Notes: generated from the sequence alone by a model not told the origin. A stretch of DNA of 64,000 bases from Thereva unica (GCA_949987705.1 OX465286.1:13839676-13903675); one strand, 5' to 3'. Shown: positions 22,826 to 33,657, counted from the stretch's first letter. Numbers and translations are program-made.

Positions 22826-24489
22826 ACTCCACTGTTGGCAGTAAAAACTTCTGGTCCTTGGTAACCTCCATCAGGAAGAATTTCACTTCACATACAACGC
22901 CTCACCTTTGGCTAAACCTCTGCGCAAACTTTTTGCACTTTCATACATACTTCTCCGGAGTTTATCCTGACTCCTGGAAACTAGCTCATGTTCAGCCTAT
23001 ATCGAAAAAAGGTGAAGCTAGTGACCCTGCTAACTACCGCCCAATAGCAATTACTTCTATTCTCTCCAAAATTATGGAGACAATAATAAAAAGAAAGCTT
23101 ATGGAATATCTTGAATACAACCAAATATTGAACGACAAACAATACGGCTTTAGATCGAAAAGATCTACTGGCGACCTCCTTGTTTGCCTAACGGAGCACC
23201 TCAGCCGAAGTATACACCGATTTGGTGAATCTGGCCTGGTTGCTCTGGATATCTCCAAGGCTTTTGACAGAGTATGGCATCCCGCTCTGTTGGCTAAACT
23301 GAAAGCTATTGGTATTGACTCTGTTCTGAAGAACTGGGATTGAGAGCTTCCTTTCTGGCCGTTCAATCAAGGTAGTATTAGATGGCGTCGAATCCGACCC
23401 CCACAGGTGTTCCCCAGGGCTCAGTTCTATCACCAGCTCTATTCCGAGTTTTTATAAATGACCTGCTCTCAGTCCCCTCCAACTCACTCTACAGCTTTGC
23501 TGATGACGGTACTCTACGTTACTCCTATGGTTTTGATAATGTAACACAAGCGCGTGCCAGACCTTGTCTACATCATCGAAACTGTTGTCCAATTCAATCA
23601 ACAGGGACATCGAACGAATTCTTGATTGGGGCCACAAGAACCGTGTTGAATTTTATACATTAAAAATCAAGTACTGTCTCATCTCCAACAAAACTTGCAC
23701 CGAACCGCTTTCTATTTCAGCGGACAACAAGACCGTAACGGCAGAACCCTCTCTAAACACCCTAGGCGTAACATTAGCTGAAGATCTGCGCTGGAATAAC
23801 CATATATTCCAAAGTGCTAAACAAGCATCCCAGTGTCTAGGATTCCTCAAAAGGTGCAAATTTCTCCTTCAGCCGTCTGCCAGGGCTATAATTTACAAGT
23901 CCTACATTCGTCCCCGTCTTGAATACAACTCGTATATCTGGGCCGGGGCCCCAAGAACCATCTTAGCTTGGCTGGACAAGATGCAAAACCGCGCCCTCAA
24001 ACTTATTGGTGACAGCGCCATTTGCTCTTCAATTGACTCATCAAGCCACCGTAGGAATGTAGCAGCTCTTGCAAAATTTTACCGCTTTTTTTTCATAATG
24101 ACTGCTCCATTGAAATAAGTAACCTCATGCCTCCACGGCAACATTTCTCCCGCAACACAAGACTTGCCCGCTCTGCTCACCCTCACAGTTTACAGCCCTT
24201 ATCTACGCGCACACTCCGATCTAGAAATTCGTTTATAACAAAAACAACTCGTCTGTGGAACAACCTTCCAAAGACAGTATTCCCGAACTCATACAACATC
24301 CAAGAGTTCAAACGCAAGGTTCATCGCCACTTTCTGCAACACAACCTTGACTCCCCCTAACCTATTATGTCCTTCTCTCTATCTTTCGAGCTAAGCTTAC
24401 TACTGGACATTGCACCATGACTTAAACGACATGACGTACTAGTAGTACAAAGGGAGACACCTGAGCTTAAACTATCACATAAAAAAAAG
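22826..24489 (+). mobile_element. LINE-A copy A4 with internal deletion
   Basis: Starts in the ORF2 linker (ACTCCACTGTTGGCAGTAAA, matching the A1 linker), then jumps at 22902 to the SPLAKPLRKLFAL block; compared with A1 about 290 bp are missing. It runs through the RT, C-terminus and the 3' UTR, ending with ACTATCACATAAAA and an A-run near 24480-24488. It supplies the reference 3' tail for the family in this window: AGTAGTACAAAGGG near 24439, then CACATAAAA. Confidence 0.85.
22858..24360 (+). pseudogene. LINE-A (A4) ORF2 with frameshifts
   Basis: Pieces in three frames: 22858-23343 (SGVYPDSWKLAHVQPISKKG, NYRPIAITSILSKIMETII, QYGFRSKRSTGDLLVCLTEH, LDISKAFDRVWHPALL), 23382-23580 (TGVPQGSVLSPALFRVFIND, SFADDGTLRYSY), 23564-24118 (thumb, ILDWGHKNRVEFY, LGVTLAEDLRWNNH, SHRRNVAALAKFYR) and 24127-24360 (LARSAHPHSLQPLSTRTLRS, TTRLWNNLPKTVF, PNSYNIQEFKRKVHRHF). 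Breaks occur near 23340, 23560 and 24095. With endonuclease missing and at least three frameshifts it is inactive. It shows the complete C-terminus of the family: no RNase H domain. Confidence 0.8.
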
Positions 24490-24583
24490 ACCAAAGTTAG
24501 GAGTCTGTATTATGTACTAACTAGATTTCCCCCATTACTGTAACGATTAATAACTTACCGCAAAAGATACTAGATTAGACGTG

Positions 24584-24803
24584 GGCCCCTGTGCTGAATG
24601 TCGAGTCGTGATTTGTGACAAGTTTTTTGAGTTGAAGAAAGTGACGTTTCAGTCGAATCACGACTTTCAGTACAGGGACCTAAACTCAACTTAGCATTTC
24701 CATTCTAGCCCCTCTGCTGAAAGTCGCAATTCGTCTGAAACCCCACTTTCATCAATTCAAAAAACATGTCACAAATCACGACTCGACATTCAGCACAGGG
24801 GCC
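24584..24803. mobile_element. MITE M6: two 97-bp units in opposite orientation
   Basis: Left unit 24584-24680 begins GGCCCCTGTGCTGAATGTCG and ends with the imperfect complement. Right unit 24707-24803 is the same sequence reversed. The whole thus forms a long hairpin with a 26-bp centre, and each arm is itself inverted-repeat bounded. A third, partial unit lies at 20532-20606. GTG flanks both outer ends; the target size is uncertain. Confidence 0.75.
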
Positions 24804-24840
24804 GTGGAGTTAAGATAGTAACATGAACAAATAACCTAGT

Positions 24841-25690
24841 AATAATTGTGCTAGGAATACTTCTATCCTCGTTTAGGCTTTTGACTCGGTGGTGCATCCG
24901 CTCCTATTGTCCAAACGTAATCAAATCTATCATTTCTCTTCCTCTGTCACGCGTCTTTTCCACCCCTCTTCTTTCTGATAGATTTCAATGTGTTCGTCAC
25001 AATGGCAGAACATCCTCTCTTCTGCCGGTGCGGCTGGGTGTGCCTCAAGGCTCGATACTGGGCCCTCTTCTTTTTTCCCTGTACATCAATAGGCCCCCAT
25101 CCACGGTCAAACAAATCGTCAAACCAATTTTCGACAAACAGCGCACACATTTATGCTTTGACATTTTTGGCCATCAACGAGGAAAACTTTCTTCAAACAT
25201 CCCGAGCGACATTTCATATAATCTACTGTAAACAAAGCGAACTTTACATGGCACACAGGCAAAACTCACACACACATTTAAGCTGTTTGAAGGAAATATT
25301 AAACCAGACGAATATTTTCTTCAAACAGCGGCCAACTTCGAAAACTTGTATTTTATACACGCACACTTGCAATTTTTTCGATGTTGGCCAGGAATTTGAC
25401 GATTTGTTTGACCGTGGATGGGGGCCTAATGATCTTCCTTCTGTCATTGGCGGCTGTTCTTATCATATGTATGCTGATGATCTTCAGCTGTACAATTCAT
25501 TTCCTCCTAGTGATATTGTATCCTGTACTGCCGATATGAATAATATTTCATCTCGAATCAGCGAATGAAGCTCTAATAATTTCCTCAAACTTAATCCAAT
25601 TAAATCCCAAGCCATCGTCCTATATCCTCTGAATATACTCCTAATCTATTAGTAAGTGAGGTTCCTCAATCAATTCAATCAATTTATTTA
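24841..25690 (+). pseudogene. LINE-D: RT palm fragment, split by MITE M7
   Basis: Degraded plus-strand pieces: AFDSVVHPLLLSK in mixed frames near 24870-24910, RFQCVRHNGRTSSLLPVRLG near 24980, GVPQGSILGPLLFSLYIN ending at 25090, then after the insert DLPSV, GGCSYHMYADDLQLYNSF with the catalytic YADD, and NNFLKLNPIKSQAIVLYP near 25575-25630. Joining 25090 to 25431 restores the LYINDLP motif typical of RT. It is a jockey/CR1-type RT, inactive, with frame breaks before 24980 and a stop at 25566. Confidence 0.7.
25091..25427. mobile_element. MITE M7 (337 bp, 3-bp AAT duplication)
   Basis: Ends AGGCCCCCATCCACGGTCAA at 25091 and complement ending 25427, with about 32 bp of inverted repeat. AAT is duplicated (25088-25090, 25428-25430). 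The size of the duplication is certain because the interrupted LINE-D codons (Ile-Asn-Asp) are restored by removing element plus one AAT. No coding capacity. Confidence 0.85.
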
Positions 25691-25739
25691 TTTCTAAGTT
25701 TGACAATGTGTATACATCCAATAGAAAATCAACATATCT

Positions 25740-26110
25740 TAGTGCTAGAAGGGATCTTCATTCATCTATAATATAATTATGTGGGCAAGCCGAAATTTAT
25801 TTTATTTGAATAAAAATTAGAACAATTTTGGGAAAAATCCTTCAAAACCCAGTGAAAGTTTTAATAAACCTAACCTAAGTGCTTAACCTAATCCTTACAA
25901 ACTAACTATCGACAAGTTGCCGAATTAAAGGATTTTCCGATAAAACACATGTATCATAAAACTTATTTGCTAAGGAATTTAATCTTACATGAATAGTATC
26001 TATCTTGGCCAAACTATGCAGCCGTGAGGTGGAGGAATGCCTAGGTAAGCGAAATATCATTTTTAGTATTTTGTTTTGGGAAACTTGCAATTTGGGTGTT
26101 TTCACTAATG
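25740..26110 (-). pseudogene. LINE ORF2 C-terminus and 3' UTR, unassigned jockey-type
   Basis: Minus-strand frame 26110-25902 reads ALVKTPKLQVSQNKILKMIF, RLPRHSSTSRLHSLAKIDTI and LANKFYDTCVLSENPLIRQL before a stop. This is the conserved end of jockey-like ORF2 (QNKxLKxI, then the L-HSLAKI and NPLIRQL-type segments). About 160 bp of AT-rich 3' sequence follows, with AATAAA-like signals. It is truncated upstream by a short MITE at 26101-26212. Confidence 0.65.
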
Positions 26111-26212
26111 CATATTTGCCTGCGCAACATGTGTACTTGATTGTCAACTTCACATGCGCCTGCGCTCGACAAATTTACTTGCGTATGCATGCAAATTTGC
26201 ATTTATAAACAT
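26101..26212. mobile_element. MITE family M8, copy 1 (short)
   Basis: Starts TTCACTAATGCATATTTGCC and ends GCAAATTTGCATTTATAA, an imperfect inverted repeat. The interior repeats GCGC, GCGTATGCATGC-type words. Related sequences are at 33800-33912 and 59563-59822. Confidence 0.5.
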
Positions 26213-26430
26213 GATACACCATTTTTGGAAATGCGATTGTCATTTGAGTTAAAATTTGTACTGCCACTGTTATTTTAACAGCCCATAACACATTTTGTTC
26301 TTCCTTCCCACAAATTTCTCTTCTAAATTAAGCCTGCTTCGAATAAATAATTATCCGGGCTCCAGATGACATAATTTTCACTGCTCCTTAAATTTATTAA
26401 CAATAAATAATACCTATAATAATTATAAAT
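26213..26430. other. Spacer after truncated gypsy element
   Basis: AT-rich non-coding DNA where the integrase and 3' LTR of the adjacent gypsy element would be expected. A purine stretch next to TGTGGGA (about 26311, minus strand) recalls a polypurine tract plus LTR start, but the bases beyond do not match the 5' LTR. Confidence 0.3.
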
Positions 26431-28341
26431 TTAAAATTTACTTGCCGAAATCCAGTCATCTTTAAAGTTATTGGCACCATAGGTCGTGACGTTACAGTCT
26501 TCTTCAAGCGCAAGCTTGCGCAACTCTTGAAAATATATTATCCACTTTTGAACTGCATTTGGTAAATCTTTTTTGTTCATTGTTTGGCGAAAAGCAGCAC
26601 AATCTGTCACAACCCTAAACTTGTTTCCTAAAATGTAGATGCGAAATTTTTTTAAGGCCCTGAAAACTGCATATACCTCAAGTATATAACTGTGCCACTT
26701 TTGTTCAGCTGGGTTGTTTCTATGACTATAATAGTACACTGGATGAAATCTTCCATTATCGTCGCCTTGCATTAAGATTGCCGCTGTTCCCACTTTACTG
26801 GCGTCCGTATGCACTTCTGTTGGTGCATTTTGGTTTAAAATCGCTAATACTGGATTATTTATTAGTGCTTCCTTTAATGTAACAATTGCCTGTCGTTCTG
26901 TTGCAGTAATATTAAACTTGCTATCTCTTTTCAGCAGATCCGTTAGTGGCTGTTCTACAATGGCGTATGAATTAATAAATTTCCTAAAAAATCCTGTTAA
27001 CCCAAGAAATGCCTGTAGGTTTTTTATATTTTTCGGCTCTGGGAAGTTTTTAACAGCTTTGATCTTTTCGTGTGAGAGTTTTATTTTGCCTTTGGCAATT
27101 GTATGCCCTAAAAACTGTATTTTCTGCTTTAGGAACTTGCACTTTTTCCAATTAAACCTTAATCCATTTTTAGCTGCCGTCTCAAAAACTTGTTCTAGTT
27201 TTCTGAGATTTTCATCTACGTTTCTTGAAGCGATAATCATATCATCCATATAGACATTAACCACTTCTTTTCTTACCAAATCTCGAAAAATCAACGAAAT
27301 AAATCTTAAGAATACTGATGGGGCAGTAGCAAGTCCGAATGGTACTCTGTTAAATTCGAATTGTCCATCTGCCGTTACAAATGAAGTGTATTTCTTGCTG
27401 TTTTCATGTATGGGCACATGAAAGTATCCGTTTTTCAAGTCTAGTGTTGTAAAAACTTCTGCATCTTTAAGATTATCAAGGATGTCTTCCATTAGCGGCG
27501 TTGGAAAATGTTATCGTATTATTCGGTTGTTTATTTTTCTGTAGTCGATACACACCCTTGGGGATCCATCCTTCTTTTTAGTGATAACCACTTGGCTAGT
27601 AAATGGTGACGTTGAATGTCTAATTATTTCTTCTTTGATCCAAATTTCGATTTGTTTCGCGACGGCTTCTTTTTACTTTATCGGAAACTTCCTTGGCTGG
27701 TGATAAATTGGCGTTTCATCATTTAGGATAATTGTCATTTCCACGGGGTACTCTTTTAATGCTTTTGGCTTGTAGTTCTCTATTTTGTCTTTTATTAATT
27801 TCTCATATTTGGCCGGTACATCGATATCCATTTCATTTTGAACTTGTATTTGCATGATGTGTGGTTCTTCTTTGGCTTTAAAGAATGTTGGTCCAGTTTT
27901 TCCGAACATAACTTCTGCTTGAGATACGTAGTCTATTCCTATTATGACGTCATAGCGTATGTTCTCAGATGGTACAATCATTATTGTCCCAAACAGCTTA
28001 ACTTCATCAACTTGTATGTGACCTTTGATTGACCCTAAAGTACTTGTCTTTCCTGCTGCGAATCCTACTAAATTAATTTTATGATTCTCCATCTGCTTTT
28101 GCTTAAGTTTCTGGAATGCTGTGAGTTTCATTACTGAAATTTCCGCCCCTGTATCGATTAAAGCCTGAAATGATTCGTTATTAATTATTATTGTTTTTAA
28201 ATTGAGTAAATTTATTGTGTTGATATGTTTTTTTTTTTTCGAATTTCCCGGCGCAGCTGCTGGCCATGTGTCCGGTTCCGTTGCATTTAAATCATTTTGT
28301 TTCATTTTTACAGTCCTTTCTCTTGTGATCTCGGCTTCCAC
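26431..28341 (-). pseudogene. pol: Gypsy 1 pol: protease, RT and RNase H, two in-frame stops
   Basis: Protease: LNLKTIIINNESFQALIDTG with active-site DTGAE, later IGIDYVSQAEVMFG. RT: KKKDGSPRVCIDYRKINNR, TTLDLKNGYFHVPIHENSKK, FEFNRVPFGLATAPSVFLRF, and the catalytic box YMDD (NVYMDDMIIAS). RNase H: NAPTEVHTDASKVGTAAILM and YYSHRNNPAEQKWHSYILEV. The frame is continuous from 28341 except for TAA at 27673 and TAA near 27511; removal of reading through these would be needed for function. The final residues are NFKDDWISASKF. Pol would mature the polyprotein and copy the RNA genome into DNA in cytoplasmic particles. YMDD in place of YVDD/YIDD is a minor variant. Confidence 0.88.
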
Positions 28342-29144
28342 AGTTGCAGCAATGAATATCCGTTACTGTTGTTGTTCGTCTCGCTGAATAAAAATTGTTT
28401 CCAGTTTTCACATTTTTATTTTCTCGTAAATTAGCTTTAAATTTCATGTAGTCTTCATATTTGCTTTTTAATTCCGAAAGATTTCTGACGCCATACAGCA
28501 TACTTTTGTGCTCTTCACAACCTGGTAAACCATTGATGACATATTGTATTATGGATTTTTCGTCCACCTCTGCTAATTGGCCGATTTCCTGTAATCTGTA
28601 TACATATTCACGGAAAGACTCACTTTTCTTCATTTTTGCTTTTTGTAATTTATTATACACATCTGTTTTACAAATCTGTGTTTTAAATTCATCACATAAC
28701 TGTTTTTTTAGTTCTTCATATGTTTTATATGAGCACGTTTTTATAAAGAATTTTGCAGCACCGCTTAACTGTCTACAGGCGAATATAACTTTTTCTGCAT
28801 TAGACCAATTACTAAGTTCCGGTATTTCCTCGAATTCCTGGAACCACGAGTCTACGGAAAAATTATCTTCTCCTGAGAATTTCGATATCAAATTTTCAAT
28901 ATCTTTGATCGAAATGCCGCTGGAGGATGCCATTGCCTTTGGTTTGACTTCTGATATTTTTGTTGTTAATTTTTTTTGTGTTTTCTTCTAATTCACTGTC
29001 GTCTGCTGATTCCACTGTAATATCCAAAGCTTTTGCTGGTCTCTTTACTAACACTCTTTTTGTCCCCGTTGTGTCCAACTGTAATTTTTCTAATTCAGCT
29101 TGTAATTCTTCCACTTTCTTTTTTCGCAACGTGTCTATGTCCAT
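28292..29144 (-). pseudogene. gag: Gypsy 1 gag with SAP-like N-terminus and zinc knuckle, frameshifted
   Basis: First part 29144-28940: MDIDTLRKKKVEELQAELEK followed by LQLDTTGTKRVLVKR, a SAP-like DNA-binding motif, then acidic sequence. A one-base shift near 28940 leads to the second frame (ATG at 28933): DNFSVDSWFQEFEEIPELSN, AAKFFIKTCSYKTYEELKKQ, ESFREYVYRLQEIGQLAEVD, and the CCHC knuckle CCNCGSRDHKRKDC before the stop at 28292. It overlaps the start of pol by 50 bases. SAP-type gag N-termini occur in some insect gypsy lineages, and the LTR element at 50073-53946 has one too, so the two may be related. Confidence 0.82.
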
Positions 29145-29209
29145 GACTTGGTGCCGATTTTTTTTTGCTTAATTAACACAGTGAACTCATTGGTTGAGCC
29201 CCCAAATTA

Positions 29210-29423
29210 TGTGGGAAATGATCTCACAATACTTTTAATAATAACGATTTTTTTATTAATTCAAGTTACATATGAGTATATTATTAATTCAGGTTATATT
29301 ATTACAATATAGGATTATATTCTTCACGTTTAATTCTACTGTAACGAGCAACTCCGGCTTGATCGGCTGATCGGCAACTACTACCGCTGGCTGCTCTCCC
29401 CCTTAACCGACCGTCATCCCACA
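29210..29423 (-). repeat. 5' LTR of gypsy element 1 (214 bp)
   Basis: Bounded by TGTGGGA and TCCCACA, a 7-bp inverted terminal pair that includes the usual TG...CA. The AT-rich second half contains ATTAATAAAAAAATCG, a possible polyadenylation region. Only one LTR is present, so identity to a partner cannot be tested. Confidence 0.75.
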
Positions 29424-30394
29424 TTTATTAAATATATTTTTGAAGTAAAACTTCTTTAGGGACGTTTGCTTAAAAAAATTTACATGAGAGTGAATCAATT
29501 TCATTCGTGTAACGCTCTCACACATGAAAAATCGTCGGAACTTTCGTATAACGATGGCTCTTGTATAACCCATTACAAGAGAAGGCAGATGGTAAGGTGT
29601 AATCCAGAATTAGACCCAAACAAGTGAGAATTTACCCGATGACTCAAGGGAGCTTTCCTGGAGTTTTCATAAATTTTATAGAAAAAAAGAAAACGGTTCG
29701 GTTCGAAGATCGGTTTTCGCTCGATACATGGATACGTAAATGGAGCTGGTATGTGAACGGGAGCGCTGAAGGAGCGTTCAAAGATGGCTTTTGTAACAAT
29801 CCACTTCCTGTTGGGATATTGCTTTACCAGAATCTTGTCCTTTTTATACTTCTCTTGTAAAAAAAAGTTCTGCTGGTGCTGAAGGAATATTAGTGAACAT
29901 ACATATATTGGGCCAATGAGTGCTGGAATTGGGCATTAGTATTGATGTTTTAGTATTTACTATCTGCTAGTTACACAAGAAAAAACACAACATGGGACTA
30001 AGGTAAGTATTTAAGGTAACAAAGACCAATTATCAGTAAGAAGCCAAGAGATGTTCTATTTTTAGATATCTCCATCTATTCTAATTCGATACGCTTAGTA
30101 TCAATAACCCGCATCACCAAAAATGATTAATAAAATAAATACAGTTGGGATCGCAATAATATAAATTTAAAAGATTAATACCGTCTGCTTGATATTTCTC
30201 ATCTTCTGAAGTATCTGATTCTGACTTTTGCTGACAATTTGCCTGAAAATATAAAAAATATTAACTAACAGCATAATTTAAATTTATTTTAAGTATTAAT
30301 ATATAACAGACTAACCGCATTTTGTTAAAATAAATATTGAAAAATTTCAATTAATCATTAAGAACTAACATTATTTACAGAGCAACGTAGGTTT
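29424..30394. other. Unassigned non-coding stretch
   Basis: No gene supported. A short minus-strand segment at about 30180-30242 has splice-like borders (TTTTCAG before, GTATTAAT after) and reads ANCQQKSESDTSEDEKYQAD; too short to call. Confidence 0.3.
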
Positions 30395-31215
30395 AAACCT
30401 CGTCAATGTTGACCCCTGTTTTAGTATTCAGAATTTCGAATAATTCGTCTAACACAGCGTTAAAGATGAAAGGATAAAGGGGGTCTCCTTTTTTGACACC
30501 TCGTTAGACTGTAAAAGAGTCTATCATTTCCCCATTTCAAACCCCCATTTCTCTTCTGAGAACGTGGTCGTGTCTCTGGATTCTTTCCCAGGGTGATGGG
30601 ACAGTTCTGGAGAATATGTGAGAGAGACTCAATCTTGAAGCAGCCCGCTCTGCAGCGCCTATCGTTGCCGATGTTAGAAGGGATGCCTTTGGTTGGTAGT
30701 AGATTGAGCCTCAGTTGGATTGATTTGAGGTATTCCTCGCCTTTCCAGAAAATAGGTGGTTTTAAGATGTAATTATTACAGGCCGAGTGATTGGCGAAAT
30801 GTTTTGTCCCGCCGCCTGAGTAGGAATATTTCAGACGGGCAGCGAAGTTATCTTTGATGGTCTTGGTGGAAGTAGAATCCCCAACTCTGGACCGTAGAGC
30901 ATTTATCCAGTTACTGTGCAGATTCAGAATCGAGCTGGACAAGTAATTTTGTTCTACCAGCCTGTTAATTCTTTCCATCATAATTACTGGGATAGTCTCC
31001 TTGAAGTTAAAAATGCCAAGACCTCCTTTCTTTCTAGGGGCGTAGAAGATGTGGTTTCCACAATGTACTGGAAGATGTAAAAACTTCTTGATGGCTCTAC
31101 GGATTAGAAGGTCCACTTTTCTGAGCGTCTTTAAGTTTGTGTAGGGCCGCTGCAGACTAGAGATGTATCTGGGAATGAGGAATTGGTGAAGTATTCTAAA
31201 CTTCTGCTAGGGCTT
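30395..31215 (-). pseudogene. R2-clade LINE relic: C-terminal domain plus misplaced RT piece
   Basis: Minus strand from 31215: QKFRILHQFLIPRYISSLQR, VDLLIRRAIKKFLHLPVHCG, YAPRKKGGLGIFNF, EEYLKSIQLRLNLLPTKGIP and the zinc-binding CRAGCFKIESLSHILQNCPI. This order and the C..C..H..C cluster are typical of the region before the restriction-enzyme-like endonuclease of R2/NeSL elements. A TAG interrupts near 31195. After about 30530 the sequence switches to an RT segment in another frame, RGVKKGDPLYPFIFNAVLDE, which belongs upstream in an intact element; so the order is rearranged or two fragments were joined. No 28S rDNA flanks are seen. Confidence 0.75.
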
Positions 31216-31949
31216 AAGCGGTGCACTGATGATGCTCGTTAAGGGGGGAGCCTGCTTTAGAGGCTTCAAAAAATCTATTTTTTTGAGGAATTTTTAGGGA
31301 AGGAAATAAATATTTAATTGAAACGAAACTTTCAGGTATTATTGTTATATATTTCAACATTTTTCTCAAATTTTTTCATTAACATATATGTCATAATATG
31401 CCGGGTACAAGCATTTCGCCGAGGCGCCTCGAGCGTGCATGTGTCGTGTGGCGGGAAAGACGCAGGTCACAATTTCCATGTGAAACAAAAACCCCAAAAC
31501 AAATTTACATTTTCGATAGTATAAATTCTAGTTAAACCTAAAAAATCTAAAAAAAAGTGAGAAATTCAACAATTTTTCGCAACTTAAAAAAAAATTTTTT
31601 TGGAAAAAAAAAAAATAAAAGTATTTAGATTAAACGAGCGGCTTTTGGTTTGAATGTGTTTTTCATTTGACTGAAAAATATTAAACGTCGAAGTATTTGT
31701 TACAAACGTGCTGACATTTGTTTTAAACTTTGGAGTGTTTGAAAAGCTGCGCCAAAATCAAAAATTTAAACGTTTGATTTAAAAGTTTTTTTCAAAAGTG
31801 TGAATTTTTAGAAAGTCGTTTGACTTGAACACTTTTCGTTTATTTTAAATGAAATTTTTTTGAATCAAACAGTATTCTCTGTAAACGCGCAGTCAAACGC
31901 GCGAGTTATAGATAAGACAATTTGCTATAACAAAGATTCACCGGATGTG
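31216..31949. other. Unassigned non-coding stretch
   Basis: No coding region or repeat recognised. AT-rich; a small GC-rich island lies at 31404-31450. Confidence 0.3.
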
Positions 31950-32411
31950 TATGAAATACCATCCCGACCAAAACCTATAGCCTGGTAAAGGCATTAGGAA
32001 TTTTCCCCAGAAGGAAAATGACACCGTCATTTTCTGATAAGCTTAAGCTGCATGAAAACCGTGAGAAACATTTTCGTTAAATGAGAATGGATCTCAAGGT
32101 TTTAATAAAATGCTTTAATGCACTTTTAGCATCTAAGATTCACTTAGAAATTAGAGGTAAGAAATGTTTTTTAAATTAATGTAACAGTTAGTTAGGAATA
32201 AACCACCAACTCGGAAGGTACCTTAAAATCCGTTCTCGATAATAAAGCTTTTTTTATATATTTTTAAATTAAAGTTGTGTTTTAATTATTGTAGATAGTT
32301 TTCAAAGATTGGGACATATTGTTTACAGTGTTTCGCCGGTTATTTTCTGTCGGTTGTTTTATTTTCTTTTAATCGATTTTCTTATTCACAACACTAGTGA
32401 AAAAACATATC

Positions 32412-32430
32412 TGGCGCAGTCGGTAGGATC
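32412..32430 (+). promoter_or_regulatory. Primer-binding site for tRNA-Ser
   Basis: TGGCGCAGTCGGTAGGATC is complementary to the CCA end of insect tRNA-Ser as I recall it (…GATCC/ATTCCTACCGACTGCG plus CCA). It primes minus-strand DNA synthesis and marks the end of the LTR. Confidence 0.8.
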
Positions 32431-32605
32431 CTGTTCAGAAGAATTAGGATCCAGTGATTCGAACGAGTTAAAAGAAAAAAAAATATATAACCAAATAAGT
32501 GTTTTAATCGAAAGTTTTAAAACCAAAAATAAAGGGTGAAAAAAGTTTGAGACAAAGTGATTTAAACAAAAATTTAGTGAATCACGAAGAAACGACAGCT
32601 AAACC

Positions 32606-33643
32606 TTGGAAAGAAGGAATAAGCGAAACCGGATTATTGACCAACATAGAATGGCCCAACCACAGCAACCACATCAACCAGAGCTAAATATTATGGAGCA
32701 ATGCATTGTTGCTCTAACCGATATTTTAAATCGACAGCAACAACAACTAACTCCAAGGAGAAGAATCGAAAAGGACCTAAAGCATCTTCAAACATTTGAA
32801 GGAAGACCTGGAACCTTACCAGCGTTTATAGCATCAGTGGACCGAGCTTTGACAGACTTTGGAAGTCAAGCTCATCAGGCTTATACCATCATCTACAACG
32901 AAAAAATATTAGGACCAGCAAAAAATTACCTGGAATCGTCACCACCTCTAACTTGGACAGAATGCAAAACAAAATTGAAGTTGCAGTACAAACCATCGAG
33001 GGACCAAGGTCAAATTATGCAGGAAATAAGTTTACTCAAAGTAAGTACCATTACAGAATTAATGGACAAAATTAGAGTGATTGTAGATTATATATCAGAA
33101 TGTGCTATTTTTAGTGAATTCCAAAGCCAACTTATAAATAATTTGAGTAGTATGTTGATTTTAAAAATTAAAGAATTGACGGCAGGTTCATTGGCCGCAG
33201 AAATAAGAGATAAGTTTACTTTGGAAGAAATTAGAATTATTATTAATAAATATGTCGGTGAAGATCAATTTAATTTAAAATGGTGTCGACATAGTAGCAA
33301 TGTATTTAAAGAAAGACATCCAAAGCATAATATCCAAAGACAAAACCATAATTTTAAAAGTAACAATAATAGTTTTGGTCAAATTAAACAAAATAATAAT
33401 TATAACGTTAACGACTCGGGACAATTAAGACAAAACGGTTTTAACCACAATAATGGGCAGACTCGACATAATTTTAATTACTCTGGGCAATCTCGTTTTA
33501 ATCCTTCTAGTAGTAGGCAATTTAATAAATATCCCTTTAATAGAAATAATAATAATAATCATGTACAACCGATGGAGGTCGATTCGCTTAGTAACAAAAA
33601 TGAAGTAAATCATTTAATAACAGACGAGTTTTTTATAAACTAG
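32606..33643 (+). CDS. gag: Gag-like protein of gypsy element 2 (345 aa)
   Basis: Intact frame from ATG at 32606 to a stop at 33643; another in-frame ATG lies at 32651. Residues 1-60 are basic and Gln-rich. The middle (about 60-230) holds the capsid-like part: KHLQTFEGRPGTLPAFIASV, YNEKILGPAKNYLESSPP, TWTECKTKLKLQYKPSRDQG, QEISLLKVSTITELMDKIR. The last 100 residues are Asn-rich with repeated GQ(L/T/S)R(Q/H/F) units, and end with VQPMEVDSLSNK and EVNHLITDEFF. There is no CCHC knuckle, as in the 17.6/297 group, where the basic Asn-rich tail is thought to bind RNA. The protein would form cytoplasmic particles. The rest of the element is missing, so it could only act with a helper. Confidence 0.8.
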   Translation: MERRNKRNRIIDQHRMAQPQQPHQPELNIMEQCIVALTDILNRQQQQLTPRRRIEKDLKHLQTFEGRPGTLPAFIASVDRALTDFGSQAHQAYTIIYNEKILGPAKNYLESSPPLTWTECKTKLKLQYKPSRDQGQIMQEISLLKVSTITELMDKIRVIVDYISECAIFSEFQSQLINNLSSMLILKIKELTAGSLAAEIRDKFTLEEIRIIINKYVGEDQFNLKWCRHSSNVFKERHPKHNIQRQNHNFKSNNNSFGQIKQNNNYNVNDSGQLRQNGFNHNNGQTRHNFNYSGQSRFNPSSSRQFNKYPFNRNNNNNHVQPMEVDSLSNKNEVNHLITDEFFIN

Positions 33644-33657
33644 CCTCGGAAAAAAGA

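Larger units (their letters stand above)
26431..29423 (-). mobile_element. Gypsy-type LTR retrotransposon 1, 5' LTR to RNase H, no integrase
   Basis: Minus-strand order: LTR (29423-29210), gag with SAP-like N-terminus and one zinc knuckle, protease, RT, RNase H. The frame stops after RNase H at 26431 and no integrase or 3' LTR follows. One frameshift in gag and two in-frame TAA codons in pol show it is dead. The bases after the LTR (TGGGGGCTCAACCA on the minus strand) stand where a primer-binding site should be; I could not match a tRNA. Confidence 0.85.

Noticed and set aside
26200..26320. 3' LTR of gypsy element 1
   Set aside because: A purine run plus TGTGGGA is present near 26311, but the next bases do not match the 5' LTR at 29210-29423.
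30180..30242. Host gene exon with splice-like borders
   Set aside because: Only 63 bp, no recognisable domain, no neighbouring exon found.
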